This document shows positions 1 to 8,528 of a stretch of 64,000 bases of DNA, in pieces. The notes beneath the pieces were generated by a model. The model was given only the letters and a program-made list of their open reading frames with translations, was not told the origin of the DNA and ran no database searches. Source of the stretch: Streptomyces sp. LX-29 (GTDB taxonomy: Bacteria > Actinomycetota > Actinomycetes > Streptomycetales > Streptomycetaceae); the NCBI RefSeq assembly GCF_029541745.1, contig NZ_CP089746.1, positions 4,225,559 to 4,289,558 of the forward strand, read 5' to 3'. The position numbers and the translations under genes were made by a program. The first letter of the stretch is position 1. Every line of letters starts with the position of its first letter.

Positions 1-98
1 TCTGTCTGCAGTGAGCGCGGGGAGGACGGCCGGCGGCCGGGCGGCGGCGGCCCGCCGTCGCGGGGCGCCGCCGTCCGGACCGCCGGCCGGTTCGGGTG

Positions 99-1940
99 TT
101 ACTCGACGACCGTGATCCGGTCCGCCGCCGGCGGCGCCAGTGGGGACTGGGCGGTGGAGTGGGCGCCCAGGTAGGTGTTGAGGGCTTCCAGGTCGGCCAG
201 GCCGACCACCTTGTTCCCGCCCTCCTTGAAGACCGGGAAGCCGTCGCCGCCGCCCGCGAGGAACTGGTTCATCGCGACGCGGTAGGTCTTGGCCGGGTCG
301 ATCGGCTCACCGTTCAGCTTCACCGAGTCGGTCACGATCCGGTCCGCGCCGGACTTCGTCATGTCCAGGGTGTAGGTGAAGCCCTTGGAGACCTGGAGGA
401 TCTTCGGGGCCTCCGCGTTGGGGCCGCTGACCTGCTGGCGCAGCGCGGTCAGCAGCTGAGCGCCGGTGAGGTCGATGACGTTCATCATGTTGGCGAAGGG
501 CTGCACGGTGAAGGACTCGCCGTAGGTCACCACGCCGTCGCCCTCCTTCCCCGCCGCCTTGTAGACGAGGTCGGAGCGGATGCCGCCGGGGTTCATCAGG
601 GCGAGCTGGGCGCCGCCCTTGTCGGCCGGGGCGAGCGCCTCCAGCTGGGCGTCGGTGATCAGGTCGCCCAGCGGGGTCTCCAGGGTGGTCGCGCCGCGGC
701 CCGGGATGTCGGCGGAGATGTAGCCCATCGGCCGGCCGGCGATGGGCGCGGCCAGCGCGTTCCAGCGCTCGATGAGCGCGGTCATGTCGGGGGCCTTGGG
801 CTGCTCCCGGTGGACCACGTGGTTGGCCGACTTCACCCGGGTGCGGACGATGTCGCCGGTGCGGCGGTCGTAGGTGAGCGTGGTCTCCGTGTAGAGCTTC
901 CCGAAGGACGCCGCGGAGGTGACGGTGCGCGGGGTGCCGGACGGGTCCGGGATGGTGCACGCGTACGCCTGGTGGGTGTGGCCGGTGACCAGGGCGTCGA
1001 CCTTCGGCGTCACGTTCTTGGCGATGTCGACGATGGGACCGGAGACGCCGGCGCCGCCGCTCGGGCTGTCGCAGTCGTAGTTGTACGCGCCGGAGGCGGG
1101 CATGCCGCCCTCGTGGATGAGCGCGACGATCGACTTCACGCCCTGGCGCTGGAGCACCTTGGCGTACTTGTTGATCGTCTCCACCTCGTCGCGGAACTTC
1201 AGGCCCTTGATGCCCTCGGCGGTCACCACGTCCGGGGTGCCCTCCAGCGTGACCCCGATGAAGCCGATCTTCACGCCGTTGCGCTTCCAGACGGTGTACG
1301 GCTGGAGGACGGGCTTGCCGGTCTTCTCGGAGACGACGTTGGCGCCGAGGTAGGGGAAGTCGGCGCCGCGGAAGGTCTTGCCCTTCTCGTAGCAGCCCTC
1401 CTGGGGGTGGCAGCCACCGTCCCGCATCCGCTTGAGCTCGGCGAGGCCCTCGTCGAACTCGTGGTTGCCGACCGACGTCACGTCCAGGTCGAGCTTGTTG
1501 AGCGCCTCGACGGTCGGCTCGTCGTGGAAGAGGCCGGACAGCATCGGGCTGCCGCCGATCATGTCGCCGCCGGCGGCGGTGACGGAGTACGGGTGGCCCT
1601 TGCGGGCCTTGCGCAGCGCGGTGGCGAGGTACTCCACGCCGCCCGCCGGGACGGCCTTGGTGGTGCCGTCCGGCAGCTGCTCGGTGACGGTGCCGGAGGA
1701 GCCCTGCGGCGGCTCGAGGTTGCCGTGCAGGTCGTTGAAGGACAGCAGCTGCACGTCGACGGTGCGGCCGTGGTGGCGGCCCTCGTGCCCGCCGGGCTCG
1801 TGTGACGTGGTGTCGGTCCCCTGCGCGCCCGCGGGTATCGCGGCCGTCAGCACACCGGCCGTGCCCGCGAGCACGGCCACCGCCGCCGTCAACCGGCGCC
1901 GCGTCCCGCGCCGTTGTCCCTGAGATCTCATTGCCGGCAT
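99..1940 (-). CDS. Secreted bifunctional metallophosphatase / 5'-nucleotidase
   Basis: Hydrolyses nucleotides outside the membrane, probably to scavenge phosphate and nucleosides. The 613-aa protein starts with an Arg-rich, hydrophobic export signal ending near AGAQG. It then carries the calcineurin-like metallophosphatase motifs NDLHGN, GGDMIGGSP, GNHEFDEG and GHTHQAY, which hold the two metals, and a C-terminal 5'-nucleotidase domain with NPGGIRSDL and NQFLAGGGDGFP. Length and order fit the UshA/YfkN family. I chose the ATG at 1940 because an AGGGG ribosome site precedes it; an in-frame ATG at 1982 would only add residues before the signal. It is divergent from mshD. No sortase motif or C-terminal anchor is visible, so it is probably released or wall-associated. 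Confidence 0.93.
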   Translation of the reverse strand: MPAMRSQGQRRGTRRRLTAAVAVLAGTAGVLTAAIPAGAQGTDTTSHEPGGHEGRHHGRTVDVQLLSFNDLHGNLEPPQGSSGTVTEQLPDGTTKAVPAGGVEYLATALRKARKGHPYSVTAAGGDMIGGSPMLSGLFHDEPTVEALNKLDLDVTSVGNHEFDEGLAELKRMRDGGCHPQEGCYEKGKTFRGADFPYLGANVVSEKTGKPVLQPYTVWKRNGVKIGFIGVTLEGTPDVVTAEGIKGLKFRDEVETINKYAKVLQRQGVKSIVALIHEGGMPASGAYNYDCDSPSGGAGVSGPIVDIAKNVTPKVDALVTGHTHQAYACTIPDPSGTPRTVTSAASFGKLYTETTLTYDRRTGDIVRTRVKSANHVVHREQPKAPDMTALIERWNALAAPIAGRPMGYISADIPGRGATTLETPLGDLITDAQLEALAPADKGGAQLALMNPGGIRSDLVYKAAGKEGDGVVTYGESFTVQPFANMMNVIDLTGAQLLTALRQQVSGPNAEAPKILQVSKGFTYTLDMTKSGADRIVTDSVKLNGEPIDPAKTYRVAMNQFLAGGGDGFPVFKEGGNKVVGLADLEALNTYLGAHSTAQSPLAPPAADRITVVE

Positions 1941-2070
1941 GTGGTCCCCTTTTGATGTGCTCTGGTCGAACGGCCGCAGCATACGGTCAACGCGCGTAGC
2001 AGGGCAGGGGGGCCGGGGTTACGACCTGGTTGCGCCCTGTCGGCGCGGGCTCCGCCGTAGGCTCGGGGCC

Positions 2071-3048
2071 ATGAATGACGTGGTGAACGAGATGGCCGGG
2101 GCGATCGGCGGGCGGCGGATCGACGTCCTCCAGGAGCTGACGCCCGAGCAGGCACAGGTGGTGCTGGACCTCATCGCGGAAGCCGCGCGGACCGACGGAC
2201 AGCCGGCCGTGTCGGAGCAGGGCCGGATCCAACTGCACGGACGGCGGGCCGGGGTGCGCCATCTGCTGCTGCACGACCGCGAGGGCGAGTTCGTCGGGTA
2301 CGCGCAGCTGGAGGACACCGACCCGGTGGAGGCCCCCGCGGCCGAGCTGGTCGTCCCCCCGGCCTACCGGGGCCAGGGGCACGGCCGGGCGCTCGGCGTG
2401 GCGCTGCTGCACGAGTCCGGCAAGCGACTGCGGGTGTGGGCGCACGGCGGCCACCCGGCCGCCCGCCACCTGGCGCAGGTGCTGGGTCTGTCCCTCTTTC
2501 GCGAACTGCGCCAGATGCGCCGGCCGTTGGGCGAGCTGAGCACCCTGGACATCCCCGAGCCGGTCTTCCCGGAGGGCGTGACGGTGCGGACCTTCCGGCC
2601 CGGCGAGGACGACGCCGCCTGGCTGGCCGTCAACGCCGCCGCCTTCGCCCACCACCCCGAGCAGGGCTCCCTCGGCCAGCGCGACCTGGACGACCGCAAG
2701 GCCCAGCCGTGGTTCGACCCCAAGGGCTTCTTCCTGGCCGAACGGCGCGGCGGCGCCGCGGGCGCCGAAGGCGAGGCGGAGCCCAGCCGGATCGCCGGCT
2801 TCCACTGGACCAAGGTGCACGCCGCCGAGCAGCTCGGTGAGGTCTACGTCCTCGGTGTGGCCCCCGGCGCCCAGGGTGGCGGCCTCGGCAAGGCCCTCAC
2901 CGCCATCGGTCTCCGCCACCTGGCGGCCCAGGGCCTGCCGACCGCGATGCTCTACGTCGACGCCGACAACACCGCGGCCGTCACGGTCTACGAGCGGCTC
3001 GGCTTCGTCACCTACGAGGTGGACCTGATGTACCGCACGGAGGCCTGA
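2071..3048 (+). CDS. mshD: Mycothiol synthase MshD
   Basis: Transfers acetyl from acetyl-CoA to Cys-GlcN-Ins, the last step of mycothiol synthesis in actinomycetes. The protein has about 325 aa and two GNAT folds. The N-terminal repeat has the degenerate acetyl-CoA loop VPPAYRGQGHGRAL, and the C-terminal repeat has VLGVAPGAQGGGLGKAL followed by LYVDADNTAAVTVYERLGF, as in MshD. The start at 2071 gives the usual family length; upstream in-frame codons lie in non-conserved sequence. The window also holds mshA at 20.7 kb, so two of the pathway genes are present but unlinked. A strong hairpin follows the stop. Confidence 0.93.
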   Translation: MNDVVNEMAGAIGGRRIDVLQELTPEQAQVVLDLIAEAARTDGQPAVSEQGRIQLHGRRAGVRHLLLHDREGEFVGYAQLEDTDPVEAPAAELVVPPAYRGQGHGRALGVALLHESGKRLRVWAHGGHPAARHLAQVLGLSLFRELRQMRRPLGELSTLDIPEPVFPEGVTVRTFRPGEDDAAWLAVNAAAFAHHPEQGSLGQRDLDDRKAQPWFDPKGFFLAERRGGAAGAEGEAEPSRIAGFHWTKVHAAEQLGEVYVLGVAPGAQGGGLGKALTAIGLRHLAAQGLPTAMLYVDADNTAAVTVYERLGFVTYEVDLMYRTEA

Positions 3049-3083
3049 CCTTCCGCGGCCGGCCCGGCCCCGGCTCCGTAGCC

Positions 3084-3111
3084 GGCCCGGCCCCGCCCGC
3101 GGGGCCGGGCC
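3084..3111 (+). terminator. Rho-independent-type hairpin after mshD
   Basis: A perfect 12-bp GC stem (3084-3095 with 3100-3111) closed by a CCCG loop lies 36 bp after the mshD stop. There is no clear U-run, as is common in Streptomyces terminators. Confidence 0.6.
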
Positions 3112-3458
3112 GGGCTGGGCCCGAGGGTGTACCCGTCATACGGGTACCCCGGCGGCGGGTGCCCGCGCGGGGCGACCGGCGGTGCTCCGTGCCCGGCGGC
3201 CGACGGAGCGTGGCGGCCGGCGAGGCGAGGTGGGCGCCGGAGCGATGGGCGGTGCGGGGACCTGTGAAGGCATGGTCGCCTGCGGGATGCGCCGCCATTT
3301 CCTTCCCGCCATGTCGCCGTTACCGCTGATTCAATCTCGGTTGCGAGCATCACTGAATGCAGCCCGCTGTGCCCAAGCCCCAGCACCGGAGGCTCCGTGT
3401 CGCTCCGGTGCCCAGTTCCGACGCGCCCGACCTCCCCCGAGCGCGGAAGAATGAGGAC
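3112..3458 (+). promoter_or_regulatory. Leader and promoter region of ppk
   Basis: About 350 bp without a convincing gene between the mshD hairpin and ppk. The stretch around 3310-3360 is clearly lower in GC than its surroundings, which fits a promoter. In other Streptomyces ppk is PhoP-controlled, but I see no clean GTTCA-type PHO units here, only weak matches near 3325-3345. Confidence 0.35.
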
Positions 3459-5909
3459 ATGAACCAGTCCAGTGGTCAGGCGCACGCTCATTCCCAGCCG
3501 CAGCCGGAGTCCAGCTCACAGCAGTCCCGGCCGCGTCCGGAGCCCGGCCAGGGGGCGCCCGCCCCCCGGACGCAGTCCCGCGCGGAGCGCACGTCCTCCG
3601 ACGCCGAGCGCACCGCCTCCCGCGCGGGCGGCGCGGCCGCTCCCGCCGAGTCGGCTCCGTCGCGCACCGCACCCGCACCGGCCCCCGCGCCCAAGCCGGA
3701 GCCCGAGCCGCAGCCGTCGGTCGGCTCGATCGCCGCGCACCGGCCGAACGCGGTCGGCGTCCCGAGCACCCGGGTGCTCGACCCCGAGCTGGACACGGAC
3801 GCGGACGCGTACGAGGAGGGACACGGCCCGGACCAGGGCGGGGAGCTGCCGGAGGGCCGGTTCCTGGACCGCGAGCGCAGCTGGCTGGCGTTCAACGAGC
3901 GGGTCCTGGAGCTGGCGGAGGACCCGAACACCCCGCTGCTGGAGCGCGCCAACTTCCTGGCGATCTTCGCCAGCAACCTGGACGAGTTCTTCATGGTCCG
4001 GGTCGCCGGCCTCAAGCGCCGCATCGCCACCGGGGTGGCCACCCGCTCCGCCTCCGGGCTGCAGCCGCGCGAGGTGCTGGACCTGATCTGGACCCGGTCC
4101 CGTGAGCTCATGGCGCGGCACGCCGCCTGCTTCCAGCAGGACGTGGTGCCCGAGCTCGTCGACCAGGGCATCCACCTGATCCGCTGGCCGGACCTGACCG
4201 AGAAGGAGCAGTCCCGGCTCTTCACCCTCTTCAAGCAGCAGATCTTCCCGGTGCTCACCCCGCTGGCGGTGGACCCGGCGCACCCCTTCCCGTACATCTC
4301 GGGGCTCTCGCTCAACCTCGCGGTCGTGGTGCGCAACCCGGTCAGCGGCCATGACCACTTCGCCCGGGTGAAGGTGCCGCCGCTGCTGTCCCGCTTCCTG
4401 GAGGCGTCGCCGCAGCGGTACGTCCCGCTGGAGGACGTGATCGCGGCGCACCTGGAGGAGCTGTTCCCGGGGATGGAGGTGCTGGCGCACCACATGTTCC
4501 GGGTGACCCGGAACGAGGACCTGGAGGTCGAGGAGGACGACGCCGAGAACCTGCTCCAGGCCCTGGAGAAGGAGCTGCTGCGGCGCCGCTTCGGCCCGCC
4601 GGTGCGGCTGGAGGTCGAGGAGTCCATCGACCCGTACGTCCTGGACCTGCTGGTCCGCGAGCTGAAGATCTCCGACGCCGAGGTCTATCCGCTGCCCGGC
4701 CCGCTGGACCTCACCGGGCTCTTCGGCATCGCGTCGCTGGACCGGCCGGAGCTCAAGTACCAGAAGTTCGTGGCCGGCACCCATCGCGACCTGGCCGAGG
4801 TCGAGTCCGCCTCCGCGCCCGACATCTTCGCCGCGCTGCGCGAGCGGGACGTGCTGCTGCACCACCCGTACGACTCCTTCTCCACCTCGGTGCAGGCGTT
4901 CCTGGAGCAGGCCGCGGCCGACCCGGACGTGCTGGCGATCAAGCAGACGCTCTACCGCACCTCCGGCAAGTCGCCGATCGTCGACGCGCTCATCGACGCC
5001 GCCGAGGCCGGCAAGCAGGTGCTGGTGCTGGTCGAGATCAAGGCGCGCTTCGACGAGCAGGCCAACATCAAGTGGGCCCGGAAGCTGGAGGAGGCCGGCT
5101 GCCACGTCGTCTACGGCCTGGTGGGCCTCAAGACGCACTGCAAGCTGTCGCTGGTGGTCCGCCAGGAGGGCGACACCCTGGTCCGCTACTCGCACGTCGG
5201 CACCGGCAACTACCACCCCAAGACGGCCCGGCTCTACGAGGACCTGGGGCTGCTGACCTCCGACCCGCAGGTGGGCGCCGACCTGTCCGACCTGTTCAAC
5301 CGGCTCAGCGGCTACTCGCGCCGGGAGACCTACCGCCGGCTGCTGGTCGCCCCCCGGTCGCTGCGCGACGGGCTGGTCACGCGGATCCACAAGGAGATCA
5401 CCCACCACCGCGCGGGGCGGCCCGCCTCCGTCCGTATCAAGGTCAACTCGATGGTCGACGAGGCCGTCATCGACGCCCTCTACCGCGCCGCCCAGGCGGG
5501 GGTGCCGGTCGACGTGTGGGTGCGCGGGATCTGCGCGCTGCGACCGGGCGTCGAGGGGCTCTCGGAGAACATACGGGTACGGAGCGTGCTCGGCCGCTTC
5601 CTGGAGCACTCGCGGGTCTTCGCCTTCGGGAACGGCGGCGAGCCCGAGGTGTGGCTCGGCAGCGCCGACATGATGCACCGCAACCTGGACCGACGGATCG
5701 AGGCGCTGGTGCGGGTCGCCGACCCCGCCCACCGCGCCGCCCTGAACCGGCTGCTGGAGACCGGCATGGCCGACTCCACCGCCTCCTGGCGCCTGGGCCC
5801 GGACGGCGAGTGGACGCGGCACGCCATGGACGCCAACGGGCAGCCGCTGCGCAACGTACAAGAGATGCTCATCGACGCCCGGAGGCGCCGGCGTGGTACA
5901 GCGACATGA
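3459..5909 (+). CDS. ppk: Polyphosphate kinase PPK1
   Basis: Reversibly makes polyphosphate from ATP. The 816-aa protein has a disordered Pro/Ala/Gln-rich N-terminal extension of about 130 residues, then the PPK1 core beginning at FLDRERSWLAFNERVLELA (N-terminal domain), the middle and the two PLD-like C-terminal catalytic domains. The catalytic histidine motif HVGTGNYHPKTARLYEDL is at about residue 579, with LKTHCKLSLVVR before it and HNPF-like NLDRRIEALVRV near the end. The ATG at 3459 follows GAGGAC; an earlier in-frame ATG at 3357 would lengthen the disordered tail. It is followed by a CHAD protein and a Nudix enzyme, both linked with polyphosphate metabolism. Confidence 0.95.
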   Translation: MNQSSGQAHAHSQPQPESSSQQSRPRPEPGQGAPAPRTQSRAERTSSDAERTASRAGGAAAPAESAPSRTAPAPAPAPKPEPEPQPSVGSIAAHRPNAVGVPSTRVLDPELDTDADAYEEGHGPDQGGELPEGRFLDRERSWLAFNERVLELAEDPNTPLLERANFLAIFASNLDEFFMVRVAGLKRRIATGVATRSASGLQPREVLDLIWTRSRELMARHAACFQQDVVPELVDQGIHLIRWPDLTEKEQSRLFTLFKQQIFPVLTPLAVDPAHPFPYISGLSLNLAVVVRNPVSGHDHFARVKVPPLLSRFLEASPQRYVPLEDVIAAHLEELFPGMEVLAHHMFRVTRNEDLEVEEDDAENLLQALEKELLRRRFGPPVRLEVEESIDPYVLDLLVRELKISDAEVYPLPGPLDLTGLFGIASLDRPELKYQKFVAGTHRDLAEVESASAPDIFAALRERDVLLHHPYDSFSTSVQAFLEQAAADPDVLAIKQTLYRTSGKSPIVDALIDAAEAGKQVLVLVEIKARFDEQANIKWARKLEEAGCHVVYGLVGLKTHCKLSLVVRQEGDTLVRYSHVGTGNYHPKTARLYEDLGLLTSDPQVGADLSDLFNRLSGYSRRETYRRLLVAPRSLRDGLVTRIHKEITHHRAGRPASVRIKVNSMVDEAVIDALYRAAQAGVPVDVWVRGICALRPGVEGLSENIRVRSVLGRFLEHSRVFAFGNGGEPEVWLGSADMMHRNLDRRIEALVRVADPAHRAALNRLLETGMADSTASWRLGPDGEWTRHAMDANGQPLRNVQEMLIDARRRRRGTAT

Positions 5910-5994
5910 CCTGCCGCCGACAGGGGTTACGGGGGGCGGGCCGGACGGCTCCGGCGCCCCGTCGACCGACGTCTTCGGCCTCGGGGGACACGAC

Positions 5995-7665
5995 ATGACC
6001 GATCGCGCGGCCGGGCTCCCGGCCCCCGCCTCAGCCATGGTCGGGGCGCCGACCGGGGCCGCCCCGCACGGTCCGCGGGGGCCCGCCGCGGCGCGGCCCC
6101 CGGAGGCGGGCGCCCCCTCCGCGGGGGAGGTGCTCTCCCGCTATCTGCACGCGCAGGCCGGCGACTTCCTGCGCAGCCTGCGGCTGCACGGCGAGAGCGG
6201 CTCCGACGCCGAGGAGGCGGCCGAGGCGGCCCGGCTGCTGCGCCGCTCCGCCCGCCGTATCAGTGGCGCGCTCCTCGTCTACCAGCCGCTGACCGACCAG
6301 CCGTGGGCCGACGAACTGCGCGCCGAACTGGCCTGGCTCGCCGGCCTGCTCGCCCGCGAGCACGCCTACGCCGCCCGGCTGAGCCGGTTGCGCGGCGCCC
6401 TCCACCGGCTCTCCGGCGCGGTGGGCGCGGACCAGGACGCCGGTGTCGCGGCGCCGGGCGTCAGCGCCGCGCCGGTGGCGCGGGGCGGGGTCACGGCGGA
6501 GATCGGCGACGGGGGGAGCGCCGAGCCCGCCCCCGCAGACGGCTCGACGGCCACGGGGCCCGGCGCCCGGCGCGGCGGGACGCGGGCGTCGGTGCCCGGC
6601 GCCCGGACCAGCCGTGGCCGCCGCGGCGTCTCGCTGGCGGCCGACGACGGTGAGCCCGACGGACGCGCCGGCGGTACGGGGCGCGGGGGCGGCCGCACGG
6701 ACCGCGGGGCGGAGGCGGGCGCGGCCGGTCGGGCCGGAGCGCCGGGACTCGGCGGCGATGCCCGGGGAAGCGCGGGCGACCCGACCGGAACGGGGCGCCT
6801 GGCCGCGGGCGCCGGCGGCGCGGGGCCGTCCGTGCCCGGCGGCAAAGAGGGGCCCGGCGGCGACGCGACGCGGTCCGCCGGGGCCGGCGGGCGCCACGGG
6901 ACCGGCCGGGGGGCGGTCGGGGGCCGGGGAACCGGCGGTGCCCTGGGCGGGCCGCGGGAGGAGTCCCGTGGCGGCACGCTCACCGTGGGCGCCGCGCGGG
7001 CCGGCGCCCTGCTCGAGCGCCAGCTGACGCTGGCCCGGACCCGCGCGCACACCGCCGCGCTCCAGGCGCTGGGCTCCTCGCGCTTCCACGCCGTCGCCGA
7101 CGCCGTCGCGCTGCTCGCCTCCGAGGTGCCGCTGGCGCCGGGCGTCGCCGAGCGCCCGGCCGGGCAGGAGCTGCCACCGCTGGCGGAGCTGGCGCACCGG
7201 CGGCTGGTGGAGGCGGTCGAGGCGCTGCCGCTGGGCGTGGCCGGACATCCGTACAACGCCGACGCGCTCGCCTACGGCCTCGCCGCGACCGCCGCGGCCG
7301 ACGCGCCGCCGGCCAGCGAGCGGCAGGACGCGCCCTGGCACCAGGTGCGGCGCCTGGTGCGGCTGCGGCGCTACGCGCTGGAGGTGCTGGACGAGGGGGA
7401 GCGGGTGGACCCGGCCGGCCCGGTCGAGGCCGAACCCTCGCTCGCCGTGCGGCTCCTCGCCGCCGCGCAGGCCCTGGACCGGCACCGCGACGCCGCCGAG
7501 GCCGCGGCCGCCGCCGCCTCGGCGGCCCGTACCCCGCGGATCGCCCCGGCCACGGCGTATGCGCTGGGGGTGCTCCACGCCGACCAGCGGCAGGACGTCG
7601 AGGCGGCGCGGTTCGCCTTCGGCCGGGTGTGGCAGCGGTTGGCGGCGGGGGCGCCCGCCTGGTAA
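5995..7665 (+). CDS. CHAD-domain protein, polyphosphate-associated
   Basis: CHAD domains are alpha-helical, histidine/arginine-rich folds that bind polyphosphate. The 556-aa protein has two helical parts, residues about 40-150 (SRYLHAQAGDFLRSLRLHGE and the Arg-rich RLLRRSARRISGAL) and about 310-556 (HRRLVEAVEALPLG to the C-terminus). They are separated by a Gly/Ala/Arg-rich, clearly low-complexity insert of roughly 160 residues. The ATG at 5995 has a GGGGGA site; a GTG at 5893 would overlap ppk. Its place directly behind ppk supports a role in polyphosphate binding. The insert makes the middle of the gene unreliable for homology searches. Confidence 0.82.
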   Translation: MTDRAAGLPAPASAMVGAPTGAAPHGPRGPAAARPPEAGAPSAGEVLSRYLHAQAGDFLRSLRLHGESGSDAEEAAEAARLLRRSARRISGALLVYQPLTDQPWADELRAELAWLAGLLAREHAYAARLSRLRGALHRLSGAVGADQDAGVAAPGVSAAPVARGGVTAEIGDGGSAEPAPADGSTATGPGARRGGTRASVPGARTSRGRRGVSLAADDGEPDGRAGGTGRGGGRTDRGAEAGAAGRAGAPGLGGDARGSAGDPTGTGRLAAGAGGAGPSVPGGKEGPGGDATRSAGAGGRHGTGRGAVGGRGTGGALGGPREESRGGTLTVGAARAGALLERQLTLARTRAHTAALQALGSSRFHAVADAVALLASEVPLAPGVAERPAGQELPPLAELAHRRLVEAVEALPLGVAGHPYNADALAYGLAATAAADAPPASERQDAPWHQVRRLVRLRRYALEVLDEGERVDPAGPVEAEPSLAVRLLAAAQALDRHRDAAEAAAAAASAARTPRIAPATAYALGVLHADQRQDVEAARFAFGRVWQRLAAGAPAW

Positions 7666-7690
7666 CCGGGCGCCGAAGCCCGCCGAAGGG

Positions 7691-7818
7691 ATCCCGGGCA
7701 GCGATGGAGGTCCAGGAACCGACGGAGATCCGGGCGTGGTGCAAATCCAGGCGCGATGGAAATCCGGGCACCGGCGGAGATCCGAGCGCCGGTGGAAGTC
7801 CAGGTGCCGGTGGAAGGA
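7691..7818. repeat. Imperfect 17-19 bp tandem repeat in front of the Nudix gene
   Basis: The core (g/a)TCC(g/a)GG recurs with TCC at 7692, 7711, 7729, 7746, 7763, 7781 and 7799, so seven units spaced 17-19 bp. The last three units are the most alike. They lie between the CHAD gene and the Nudix start and overlap its ribosome site. If translated in the Nudix frame they would read as EIRAPA/EVQVPV-type repeats. Confidence 0.7.
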
Positions 7819-7830
7819 GACGTGGACGTG

Positions 7831-8274
7831 ATGGCAGGCAGCGAGCCCGCGGCGGTGCCGGACACGGCGGCCGTCCGGCCCGTCTTCGCCGCGGGGTGCG
7901 TGCTGTGGCGCCGCGCCGGTGCCGTCGGGCAGATCGAACTCGCCCTGGTGCACCGGCCCAAGTACGACGACTGGTCGTTCCCCAAGGGCAAGCTGAAGCG
8001 CGGGGAGGAGGCGCGGCAGGCGGCCGTCCGCGAGGTGCTGGAGGAGACCGGCATGACCTGCGCCCTGGGAGACGAGCTGCCCACCCGCCACTATCTGGCG
8101 CAGGGCCGCCCCAAGGAGGTCCGCTACTGGGCGGCGGAGGCCACCGGCGGCTCGTTCGTGCCGAACCGCGAGGTCGACCGGCTGGGGTGGCTGCCCCCGG
8201 CGGCCGCGGCCGACCGCCTCACCGCGGACAGCGACCGCGAACTGGTCGCCGCCCTCCTCCGTACGCTGTCCTGA
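7831..8274 (+). CDS. Nudix (MutT-like) hydrolase
   Basis: Cleaves nucleoside diphosphate-linked substrates; the exact substrate cannot be read from sequence. The 147-aa protein has a full Nudix box at residues 53-75: G(5)E, then REVLEETGM, after the usual WSFPKGK. The start is ATG 7831 or the adjacent GTG 7828, which has an AAGGAGA site at ideal distance; a longer form from 7756 would translate the tandem repeat and is less likely. It follows ppk and CHAD in the same direction, the conserved Streptomyces order. Unlike mycobacterial MutT1 it has no C-terminal histidine phosphatase domain. Confidence 0.88.
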   Translation: MAGSEPAAVPDTAAVRPVFAAGCVLWRRAGAVGQIELALVHRPKYDDWSFPKGKLKRGEEARQAAVREVLEETGMTCALGDELPTRHYLAQGRPKEVRYWAAEATGGSFVPNREVDRLGWLPPAAAADRLTADSDRELVAALLRTLS

Positions 8275-8282
8275 GCGGCCGG

Positions 8283-8480
8283 TCAGCCCTGTTCCCGCGG
8301 GGCGGCCTCGGCCTCCCGCAGGCCCTGGTCGCGGAGCTCGGCGCGGGCCTCGGTGCGGTGGCCGCGGGCGATGTAGTCGCGCACCACCGCCTCGACGGCG
8401 TCCTGGGGCGAGCCCACCCCGGCCAGCACCATGACTTCCACCACCAGTTCGGCATCGAGGCTGATGTTGACCTTGGCCAT
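8283..8480 (-). CDS. Small ribbon-helix-helix/antitoxin-like protein
   Basis: A 65-aa protein beginning MAKVNISLDAELVVEVMVLAG, the beta-strand plus helix pattern of VapB-type or DUF2191-like antitoxins, then SPQDAVEAVVRDYIARG. A GGGGG ribosome site precedes the ATG. There is no toxin (PIN) gene next to it: the neighbours are the Nudix gene (convergent, 8 bp away) and an aldo/keto reductase. It may be an orphan antitoxin or a small DNA-binding protein. Confidence 0.7.
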   Translation of the reverse strand: MAKVNISLDAELVVEVMVLAGVGSPQDAVEAVVRDYIARGHRTEARAELRDQGLREAEAAPREQG

Positions 8481-8528
8481 GGGCGCCCCCTTCGTAGGGC
8501 CCGCACCCTAGCGGGCGGAGCTGCGCCG

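Noticed and set aside
3310..3360. PHO box upstream of ppk
   Set aside because: Expected from other Streptomyces, but no unit fits the GTTCA-type consensus well enough to call.
3516..6038. An 840-codon antisense frame opposite ppk
   Set aside because: It mirrors the conserved ppk sequence and shows no family signature.
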